64,000 nucleotides of DNA from Sweltsa coloradensis (lineage: Eukaryota > Arthropoda > Insecta > Plecoptera > Chloroperlidae), in contig JAMZAV010002201.1 in the NCBI GenBank assembly GCA_024449915.1, positions 1 to 64,000 on the forward strand. The letters run 5' to 3'. Below, piece by piece: positions 37,401 through 49,400 of this stretch. The position numbers and the translations under genes are program-made. The notes beneath the pieces were generated by a model. The model was not told the origin of the DNA and made no database searches. It worked only from the letters and a program-made list of their open reading frames with translations. How positions within the stretch are numbered: position 1 is the first letter of the stretch; the number at the start of each line of letters is the position of its first letter.

Positions 37401-40400
37401 TAAAAGTAATTCCCAGCGTGTCTCTAGATGGAGACCACAGATTACTTGTAAGCCTTATAAGAGTGAACAATAAAGACCAAAATCATGGACTATATCCCAG
37501 GAGGAAGATTCCAAAAATCAAGACATGGAAACTACAGACTGACATGCTGTCCTTTAGAAGACAGATAGAGGAAAAGTATCCAACACATGATTTGTTATCA
37601 GTAGATGAGGATGGAAATTACTTAAGTCAGTATTTATTAGTAGTGCTGAAGAAATATGCGGAAGGGCAGGTGGCATAAGAAAGGAAAAGGAAACTGTGTG
37701 GTGGAATGGAAGAGTGAAGACAGCTGTTAAACGCAAAAATGTAGCCCGAAAGGAAAAGGATAAAAACAGGACTAAAGAAAATGAAGAAAAGTACAAAAAG
37801 TATAAATATGAAGCTAAAAAAATAGTAATGGAAGAAAAGAAAAATACAATGGAAATATTTGCAGACAAATTAGAGAAGGACTTTGATACAAATAAGAAAT
37901 TGTTGTATGGACTAATGAGAAGCAAAAGAAAAACAGAAGAAATCACAAGATACCTGACCAACAACAATGAATCTCTTATTACTGACCCAGAAGAAGTGAA
38001 ACATTAATATGCCTAGGTTACCTGATACTAACCATAACCAAACTCAGGAAGGGGACCTAACAATAGAAATCTTTCAGAACACCAATGAGGAAGAAATAGA
38101 AGAAATAATAGGAAATGAAATATCAAGACGGGAAGTAGTTGAAGCAGTAAAAGCCATGAAAAATGGTAAAGCTTCGGGAGAGGATGAAATAGTTGTGGAG
38201 ATGATCAAGGCTGCAGGGGATGCAGGCATAGATTGGATGTGGAGAGTGACCAGTGCAGCTTGGAAAGAAAAGAAGGCTACCAGATGACTGGGGGAAAGGA
38301 ATTATAGTGCCAACATTTAAGAAAGGGGACAGGAAGAAGTGTAAAAATTATAGAGGAATAACGCTGATGAGCCAGTGTGCAAAGAATATACGAGAAAATA
38401 CTAGATCGAAGACTACGACAACAAGTAGAGCCAAGTTTGAGAGAGGAACAATATGGGTTTAGAGCTGGCCGCTCAACCATAGATCTCATATTTGCGCTCA
38501 GACAAATAATGGAAAAAAAGTGGGAAAAGGGAGAAGAAATGTTCATGGTATTCTTGGATGTAGAAAAAGCATATGACAGTGTCCCAAGAGCAAAAGCTTG
38601 GGAATGCTTAAAAGATGCAGAAGTAGAACAGAGTCTAATAACAAGAATTCAAAGCACATATGTCACAACAAAGAGCTGTGTTCAAACACCATTTGGTAGA
38701 ACTACTTGTTTGAAATAAACGGTGGGCTACGGCAAGGTAGTGGGATGTCACCTACATTATTTACCGTTGTTATGGATAACATACTGCGTAAAGTTTGAAC
38801 GCCACAGAAAGTGAAACATCTAAAACTATGATATTTGCAGATGATATAGTGAGATGGGGAGATACCATTGAAGAAGTACAGAAGAGCGTAGATAGATGGA
38901 ATGAGGAAACACTGAAGTTTAACATGAAAATAAGCATTGAAAAGAGTGAAACATTAATAGTAACGAAGAAAAGTAAACAAAATCAAAAGAAGATAATACT
39001 ACGGGGTGAAGAGCTGGCCATTGCAGAAGCATTTAAATACCTCGGAAGTATACTAACAAAGGACGCAAAAATAGATGCTGAAATATCAAGGAGAATTATA
39101 TTAGCAGACAAATTTTACCAAAGTGTACGTAAACTATTATGGAAAGAAGAAATATCATCCAGGTGACAGATGTTATTGTACAAAATGTATTACCTCCCAA
39201 TAATATCATATGCATCCGTGACATGGACAATAGGAGGAAAAGAAGACAGCAGATTACAAGCAGCAGAGATGAATTTTTAAGGAGTTCTGTAGCCTTAACA
39301 AAAATAGACAAGGTACGGAGCAAAACATAAGAAACAAACTAGGAGTGGAAAGTTTTACGAAATAAAATAGGAAAAGAACGACTTCGATGGTATGGGCACG
39401 TACGAAGAATGAAACAAGATAGAATACCAAGAAGAGAATTTGAACACACATGGGGGGGAGTAAGAAGAGTTGGACGCCCAAGAGATAGATGGAGGGACCA
39501 AATAAAATGGAACATTGAAGAAAGAGGAAAATCATGGGAAAGAATTAATGAAGAAAAGACTCTGGGAGGATAGAAAGAAATGGAGAGAACTGGTAGAAAT
39601 GCCTGTCATAGAAGACATCGAAGTAGATGAGGAGGTGTTGAGCCTGGCTAGCAAACACTGAAAGTCCACAGCCCGAGAAATTGGTGATACGTCACCCCCG
39701 ACCTGACTTATGTTGGAACCGGGTGTTTGATTATTATTATTCATGAAAGCTTCCATTAGTATTTAAAAAATCATGTCTGCAAAAATTAACCAAAATTTTG
39801 TTTTTTCCTTTGTTGGTATTTCATTAGAAATGCAATATTTGACTGTCTAAATTGCATTGGAGGAAAAATTCTTTCAACAGACTTTGAAGTGAAATAACCA
39901 TCCAATTACAACCAAAGTTACTTTTAAGTTAATCCAATATGGCTGCTAATTCCTAATATCCTAAACATGAAAGTAAATTATGTAGGTATCAAAAAAAGTG
40001 TAAAATTATATTAATAATGGGCAGTCAAATATGGAATTTTTATGGAATACCAACAATTGTAAAACATTCAGGGTAAATGCAAAATCCGATTTTGCAGACC
40101 GTATTTTTTAAAATACTATTGGAAGCTTTCAGGTACTGTACAAAAGTCCTTTTGTGTTTAAATTGATTTCTCACGGATTTACTGGGAATTGTTTGATACT
40201 CTACTGGGCACAAAAATGAGGTAGGTAATCAGTTGGCTGGTACTCCAATAAGCAACATATAATCCATGATTTTGTGACGTAACCGTTGTCTCTACCGAAA
40301 ATATAGTAGACACCATTTTTGTAGGAAATTATAAGTGGAATATTTTTGCTGTTTAACTTTTTGTTTTTCTTCCACCACTTTGAAGATACACGAAAACATC

Positions 40401-43400
40401 CACGTTTGTGCAGACATTTTCCAAGATTGCGGACAATGCTCCAATCCGATTTTTGGGGACTTTCTTCCATTTGTTATGAACACTTTCTGGAAGGTATGTG
40501 CAAAAATTCAGCTTACCCGGAATTTTTCTTCTAAATCGTCTCAAATGGTCCTTCGTTGCTTGGCATAATATGGTACCGTAACCAAATTTTGATACTGATG
40601 CGGAAATTAATTTGGCAATATTGTTTCATTTATCGATAATTTTGAGTAGGCCTATCAATTTGTGACCTGGTTTGATAAATGGCAGCACAATTTTATGGCC
40701 ATTTTGCCTTCAAGTGCCAATCAATGAAAATCAAAACTTGTTTAACCTATGTAGGCCTATTACTAATAGAAAATACATTGGTATTTAGTAAACAATTTTA
40801 TTTTAAATATTTTTACAAGTAAAATTCATTTTTGGTTTTAACATGCAGTATTAAAATTAATAACAGACAGTTTTTCCCTACCTGACCCAAAAACCCAATA
40901 CAGTTTCCTACTCTAGGTATCCTGAATTCTAAGCCAATAGGGAAATGGTCAAACTAATCTCCCACCAGAGTGCAGAACGATCGACGTTTGGTCACCGCCA
41001 TGTGTAAGTTCCGCTGGAACCACAATGTAAAGAGTCCTGTGACCAAACCCCGATCATGCGATCCTGGCGGAGAATCCGGGTTATCCAGCTTGACATTGCC
41101 CTATTGTCAAAACCTCTTCCCGTACAACCTTAGTTCTTTTGCTCATTTAGGCCTGCTCTCCATATCCTGTACATACCTGAAAAATTACAGGTAGGTTTGT
41201 TAATTTAATTTTAATCGTTTCCAGGTTGACTTCTGGCAGTTGATTGGTTTGGCTCCTCCCGGTGGAGCAGACAGCATTCTCAATGAAGAGGCACACTCGG
41301 ACGTTCAGCTAGACAACCGTCACATCATGATTCGAGGGGAGAACGTAAGTTCTATGTCTACTACAATAAAGAATAAACCATTTATACCTGAATGCAATTG
41401 CCATTACTACCTACATTATCTTCACCTGTACCATTTTCCTATGTTCCTACTTCCAAGTAATCATGTTAATTCTCACGTATCAGATGTAGAAGAGTACGTG
41501 TACACCACACAGTAATGAGTAGGGCTCGGATTTTTATGTGCTTAAAAATGTCAAAATATGTATTTTATATTTGCTTAAAAACATAAAAATATGTGCTTAA
41601 AAATACAAAAATATTTGCTTAAAAAACCCAAATAAAGAGCTAAAAAAATATTGTTTACGAACCATCAGTAAGTCTACCCAGCACAAAAAATGAGCATAAA
41701 TGAAGTCCGGTGCAATATAATACCAGAAAGAAAAAAATACGTTGGCACTAAAACATTTTATTGTTGCTGAACATATTGTAGCAGTTTGTAACATTGTCAC
41801 TTTTTAATACCATCTTGGACTGACTTTTGTCTTGATATACCCCCGTTGCAGTGTACCACAATCCACATTTTCAAATGTTCAAATTTAAATGAATGTCGGT
41901 TTTCGACAAGCACATTTTTGTATCGCGAAAAATTTTGCTCTACGTCTCACAATAACGGGTGCAAACTTGGGCAATCGGGAACGACTTACGCAAGGTCATT
42001 CATGGCAGCCGCTTGCTTCGAACTCCAAACAATAAACACTTACCCGGTTTTCAGAGTGAAGTGTGAACACGGCGTCACACATCGTATTCTCGAGTTCGCT
42101 GATGCACAAGTTGTCTTTTATGGGAAAATATTAATTTTTGTATCCAATTCTTTTAGTTCTAGAAAATACATTTTGAAAATGGTTTGGGAAGTAAATTTAC
42201 AGTTCTTGATTTTATAAAAGTAAAGAGTAGTGGATTTTGTTTGTTTAAAATATGTGATTATGGCAAGGATAAGAGAAATATGTATTTATTAACCAAATAT
42301 AACAAAATATGCAAAAATATTTGATTAAAAAAACATATATTTGAGATCACAATCAAACAATTCGTTGAGAATTGATCATGGGCATAGGTTTAGAGAACTT
42401 TATAAAAATATTTAAATACATAACAATCCTAGCCCTAGTAATGAGGTACTTTGCAGAATCCCTTTCAATATCCTGAAGGCCTACAGAACTGTATTTTTGT
42501 GAATCATTAAAAATGAATTTTTCTCGGAACTGTTATCAAGATTCTTTGTAAGTATAGGCCTACACAACAATGCAAACAAAATAGAAATTATTGATATGTA
42601 CCGTATTGTTCCGAATATAGCGCGATGTTTTTTTCCGAAAATACAATCTCAAAAACAGCACTCGCGTTATTTCCGCGCGCTTGCATTTGAAATAGCACCT
42701 GAACATAGGCCACGCCTCTATACAACTCCTGCGCACGTCTGCTGCGCTTCGCCCCGCCCACCCACTCGATGCCACTGAACTCGGCCGAACCTTGGGCGAA
42801 ACTGTCTGCTAGTCGTCAGAATCCTTGGCCGTGATCACATTGTGACCTAGCTTGACCTACATAGATTTTGTTCGTCGGGGTTGTCTACGTAACGTAATAA
42901 TGAGTGATGAAGGAGAAGATGAAATGGCTCAAGATGAACAAATGAAGACTGCTGATCGCGTGGAAAAGAAAGGTTCCTCTGCCTTACAAATCAGCAAGGG
43001 ATTGCGAAGGAGCTAGGCCTAGGCCTACGACGTAAACATTGAAGACCAGGAACAATGACGTACATAAGCTTTGCGTAGCAAAGCTTATATTATGTCATTG
43101 ACCAGGAATCAGACTGGTGAACTGTGGTTGACATGTGAGCTTGTGCTTGGCCCTACCCTGTTAAAAACCATAGGCCTAGGCCCTTACATTGTTCAAAATG
43201 TTTTGTTGTAAGTGTTTCATGTACATTTTAATTTTCTTTGATTTTTTTCTTTTTTCTTGAAATGATTCTGAAAAATTGGGGGTCGTGTTATATTCGAGGT
43301 CGTGCTATATTCGGAACAATACGGTAATTGAAAGCGTGGCTGCATTATTGATCGATAATATTGAACAATAATTAGTAAGGCTGGGTATCGACATTGATTA

Positions 43401-46400
43401 ATCGATGTGTGGAGTTTATTACGACATCGATTTTTTTGTGTGAAATTTATGTTTTTCCTTTTTTGTAAATTAATTATATTATAAAAATACAATTATCGAT
43501 TTTGCAAATTATGTAATTACCACTTAAAACATACCTGAGCATCGATTTAAAATAGCAACATCAACATCGATGTCACATCGCGATGTCGAATTTTTTTTGA
43601 CATCGACATTGAAATTGAAATATTCTATTTTTTCTTTTAAAAAATAACTAATTAATGTCAAACTTTCATATCGATAATCGCGCCAAAATGAGAATAAAAT
43701 AAAATTGCGGTAATATCGTGTCAAAAAAATATCCCGCCGATACTGCCACTTTGTAATCATATTACGATATGCTATGGACATAAACTCGCTTAACTTGCAT
43801 TTGCGTCAATTTGAATTGCGCACTGTCTCGGCACTGGTCGGCGGATTGGCCGCCACCTGTGACAGGCCCCTCCATGAGGGAGTGAGAGAGAGGGAGCGGT
43901 GAAGCGAGAGATTGATGCAAAATAAATACCGTATCGGACCGAATATAGCGTATAATATGTTTTTTTCCGAAAATACTATCTCTAAAACAGCACTCGCGTT
44001 ATTTTCGCGCTCTTGCATTTGAAATAGCGCCTGAACTTAGGCCACCCGCAATACAACTCCCGCGCATCGGCTGCTGCGCATCGCCCCGCCCACCCACTCG
44101 ACGCCAGCTGATCTCGTGAGGCGGGCGGGTGACGTCATCACGGGCTCCGCGGCAAAGGGCCGCGAGAATATCGCCGCATACCACGGTTCACGGGTTCCGC
44201 GGAAAATGACCACCAAAATAACTGTGCATACTGTTATATCTTAGACTACTTTAATCCCATTTGGATGATACATGACATTGGGAGAAGAACAGACCACCAC
44301 GACGCAATTCCCAAGAAGACACTTTATTCACGCCACCGGACCCATCACTGTACAGTACATAAATCGATAATCGAATGCATATCGATATCGAATGCATACA
44401 GAATGCGCGCATTATAAACATACAATCCAATACAATACATAACATTCCTTCCCTTTTTAAAAATTAAGATATTATATACTATCTCATTTACAATTACACG
44501 TAGTGAAGCACATAACATATATTTAGATTAATGTAAATAGTTCACTATATCTAAGCATGTAGTGAAGCAATTACAAATAGAACATAGTATTTATAAGTTT
44601 TACAAATCCAATTTTTGAGGAACTTTGCGGTTCCGACTGGACCTTCGCACCACTGGTGACGTTTGGGTTGGGTCTACTGGACTTGGCCTTCGTACCACTG
44701 TTGGTGGCGTATTGCTTGGAACTGTAGGAGTTACTGGAGTGTCCATGGTAACACCAGGGGAACCATTCTGTTCTACAGGGGACTCTACCACTTCTGAACA
44801 TGGCTTGCTATTAGCACGGGGTGGGTTTGCTGGATTTAATCTTAGGCCTACTCCATCCTTTGGAAGTAGTGAGCGTTTCAAGTGATCTGCATGTACCAAT
44901 CTGATTCTATCACGTACCCAAACTAGGTATGTCACAGCACTAATTCTCTGTTTCACCTCGCCTACGATCCAGTTTTTTCCCTTTTCCCTAGTAGGTCCTA
45001 CTGATTGTACTAGCACTTGCTCTCCGTCCTCAAATTCTGTAGCCTTATACATTCTTTTATGAGAGCTATTACTCTGGTTCATTACCATAGTACTATGTTT
45101 TTGCAATGCAATACTTAAATTGGGTTTGAGCATTTCCAACTTGGTTCGGGTCTAAACTTTAACATAATATCTACTGGAGATAATTTTGTTGTGACATTGG
45201 GTGTGTTCCTGAAACTGAATAGGAAATTGTCAATTCTATGTTGGAGCGACAGACCACTACCTTGTTCCAATTTCTCATCATTGATATTAAATTTGTTTAG
45301 GACTTGTTTAAGTGTCTGCACCCCTCGTTCTGCAGCACCGTTTGAAGCTGGGTGGTAAGGTGGACTATGCAAAAGGTTGATACCATTCCGATTGCAAAAA
45401 TCATTAAACTCTGTTGAAGTGAATGGAGGGCCATTGTCTGTGACAATGGTCTCTGGGAACCCAAAGGTTGAAATTACCCTTCTGATCTTACTAATTACTT
45501 GAGATGCATTGGTAGATTTCATTTTCCAGACTTCCATCCATTTTGAGTAGCTATCTACTAATACAAGGTACATATTGTTATCTTTTTTTGCAAAATCCAG
45601 ATGGATTCTCTGCCAGTGTTTAGAGGGTGTTGGCCAATTAGTTAATGGAACTACTGTGTGTGTAGGACTGCTAACTATGCAGGCTTCACAACTAGACACC
45701 TTTTGTTCAATATCTGCGTCTAACCCTGGCCACCACACATGGCTTCTCGCCAGCATTTTAGTTCGAACTATCCCTGGGTGGTTTTCGTGTAGTAATGAGA
45801 GTACATGATCACGCAATTTGACAGGAATAATTACCCTATTCCCCCATAACACACAGTTTCCTTCTAATGACAGCTCGTTCCTACGAATAAAGTAGGGTTT
45901 TAAGTCAGGATTCTCAACATGGTTTGGCCAACCTTGTTGTGTAAAGGTGAATACGCGAGATAAGGTATGATCAACTCGCGTAGCATTTGCAATATCATTA
46001 GGATTACAGGGACGTAATTGATAAGGTGAGGCTAACGCTTCGCAAATGGTCTTCACTGTACACAAGTAGCTATTGTGGGTCTCTACTCCATCACTTTGCA
46101 AAGGTAAACGTGACATAGCGTCAGCGTGTGAAATTTCCTTACCCTTCCTGTACTCAATATCATACCGGTAAGAGGACAGTATGATTGCCCACCTCTGAAG
46201 GCGTGAGGCTGCAAGGGTTGGAATTCCCTTCTTGCTGCCAAGTATTGCCTTAAGGGGCTGGTGATCAGTTACGAGTAGAAATTTACGACCGTAAATATAT
46301 TTGTGAAAACGCTTAACAGCAAATATAAGGCTCAAAGCCTCCTTCTCTACTTGAGCATATCCTTGCTCCGCATGGTTTAAGGTTGATGACGCAAACATTA

Positions 46401-49400
46401 CTGGACGCTCTACACCATCCACAATGTGCGATAGGACTGCACCAACTCCGTAATGTGAAGCGTCACTCGCTACCACCATGGGTTTTTGAGGATCATATGG
46501 CACCAGCACTTGGTTATCTAACAACAGCTGTTTACTAAGTTCAAAAGCCTCCTTACAATCCTGGGACCACTGCCAATCTGACCCCTTTTCTAGTAACCTA
46601 TGCAACGGTTTGAGTTTAGAAGACAGGTTTGGCAAAAATCTGTTATAGAAATTTAATAGTCCTAGGTAAGACTGCAGCTGTGTAACATTAGTTGGGTCTG
46701 GAGCCTGAGTTATAGCTGTAACCTTGTCTAGGGTTGGATGTATACCCTGTTGGTCAATCAGATGACCCAGGTATTCAATACTGGTTTGAAAGAATTTACA
46801 TTTGGACAAATTGACTCTGATTGCATACTTTTCTAATCTTTGAAGGACTAGCAATAGGATCCTCTTGCATTCTTCCCAAAGTTTCCCCCAAAATCAACAG
46901 GTCATCTAGGTAGATAAGGACATTGGGAATGTCTTTTAACACCTGATCGATTACTGACTGAAAAATAGCAGGAGCACTGGTTACCCCAAATGGTAACCTG
47001 GTGAACTGATATAACCCTAAATGGGTGTTTACCGTTAGGATGTGCTGAGACCTATCAGATAATCTCAACTGCAGGTAAGCATTAGATAGATCTAGCACTG
47101 TGAACACCTTTCCCTTTGCCAGTGAGGCAAGGAGATCATCCACTCTTGGTAGGGGGTAGTGTTCCGTGTCTACACACTTGTTAACAGTTACCTTATAGTC
47201 GACACACAAGCGTATTTTATCAGAGTTTTTTTCGGGACAATGACCAAAGGAGAGGCCCATTGGCTACGCTTGACAGGTTTAAGGGTTCCTGTTCTTACTA
47301 ACCTCTGAATTTCATCAGTAACTTTTTCCTTAAGTGCGTAAGGTACATTATAAGCCTTATGGAAAATTGGAACTGAGTTATCCTTCAGACAAATATCAGC
47401 TTCAAACTCTTTGATGGCTGAAGTCTCACTTCCCTTGAAAACATTTGGGAAAGTTTCCTGAAGTTGACTAACATCCTTGAAATCATGACATTTTAAGGAA
47501 TTAACTGTGTTAGGAATGTTTGACAGATGTTTCCTCCAATCAGGGTATAGAACATTTAGCCATGATCTCCCCATCAACGGTGTAAAATTGTGTACATCCG
47601 CAACTATCAGGGGTAAACTATGAGCCTGATTTGAATTTTTGTAGTTTTCTACAGACACCTCTATTTCACCATAGATTTTTTAGGTTTTCACCTACTACTG
47701 ATTTCAGCTTCAAATCAGTCTTCCTGCAAGGGACATCGGAGAAACATTCCTTAAACATTACATTTGAAATAATTGATTTAGCTGAACCGCTATCAACCTC
47801 CATTTTGACAACCTGATTATTAATTGACACTGGGACTATCAAAGGTTCATCCCTTAGCTTTGCAATCACATTTGAAAAAGCATTATCAAGTTGTTTTGAC
47901 TCAACAGTGACATTAGTTTGACCTTTGGATAGATTGCTGTTCATCGACACAACATTGACACATTTGTTCGTGTTGGTACTGGTTTCAACACTATTTTGAC
48001 TTGATACAACATTGACACTATTTTTACTTGCCATGACGTTGATGCTATTTTGACTTGACACGCTGTTAACACTTTTTTGACTTGACACGGTATCGACACT
48101 ATTTTGACTTGACACGATGGTCACATTTTTTATAGCGCATAACGTTTCACTATCACTATCAGTACACGACTCACCCGACTGTTGGCTTTGGCTACCAGTT
48201 TCATCCATGACGTTCTTGACCTTTCTTCGCCTACGGCACATACGGGATGTATGCCCGATTGCTTGACATGTGTAACATTTCCACTCCTTTGCCGGACATT
48301 TATCATCGGAATGGAAACGTCCACATCTTTTACATTGAGAGTTGGACTTACTGGACTGGTTGGACTGATACTGACCCGTAGCCTTGGACTTGGACTCCTT
48401 GGAGTGGCTCTGCTTCTGGGAACCCTGGTTGTGGTTCTCCCTCATGGTTCGTCCACCATGAACTTTTGACATTTTCTTCACTTCCTGACCATACCCACTT
48501 GGATGCAGTAATTTGGCATGACTCATTGCTAATTCTAATCCGCGAGCAATTTTACAAGCTTTATCGAAAGATAACTCATCCTCACAGTTTAGTAGCTGCC
48601 GTTGAGTTTCTTCACTCTTTATACCACATACAAAACGATCACGTAATGCACGGTCTAGGTATGACCCGAAATCGCAAGTAACCGCCAGTCTTTTTAGTTC
48701 GACTATGTAGTTGTCGACTGACTCACCCTCCATTTGGTTACGTTTACCAAATTTGAAGCACTCCGCAATAACTGACTTTGCGGAGCATAATGTGACTTCA
48801 ATGCATTCACTAATGCAGTGTAAGACTTGCCTTGGGGTGTTGCCGGGCTTAAAATTGACTTTAATGTTGCATACAGCTTAGCCCCCATGAGAGTTACGAA
48901 AATAGATGCTTTTTTATCCTCAGTGGTAACTTCATTGGCCTTGAAAAACTCATCTAGGCGTTCTGCATAAGATTGAAAATCTTCCAGCTGAGGGTCAAAC
49001 TCACTGACTTTTCCAATAAAACCCATATTGGATAGGACGACTTGGCTAGGCCTATTGAATTAACAATAAATATACATCCAAAGACACAAGGTTTTCTTGT
49101 CTAGGCCTTGAACTAGGACGCTAGCCTTAGGCCTAACTGCCGAAAATTTTCGGACGCGTCGGCCTACGCGACCACGCCCTTCTACCCTAGGCTAGGGCCT
49201 AGACCTACTTTTCGCCTCGGAAAATAAAAATGCCTCAAGACTATTACATATACATACTTGACGTGGATTTTCATCCCTTTTACTCGTCGCCAGTGTTATA
49301 TCTTAGACTACTTTAATCCCATTTGGATGATACATGACATTGGGAGAAGAACAGACCACCACGACGCAATTCCCAAGAAGACACTTTTATTCACGCCACC

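Larger units (their letters stand above)
35386..41224 (+). other. NARS intron 3
   Basis: A GT-AG intron of 5839 bp. It holds a hAT MITE nested in older hAT-like sequence (35750-36340), and a foldback element (36747-40564) split by a LINE (37172-39742). No other gene is seen. Confidence 0.85.

Noticed and set aside
41846..42217. 123-codon ORF as a hAT transposase
   Set aside because: It shows no hAT dimerisation or catalytic motif and is probably chance within the element.
44625..44885. 86-codon + strand ORF in the gypsy integrase tail
   Set aside because: It is the reverse shadow of the Pro/Thr-rich integrase C-terminus.
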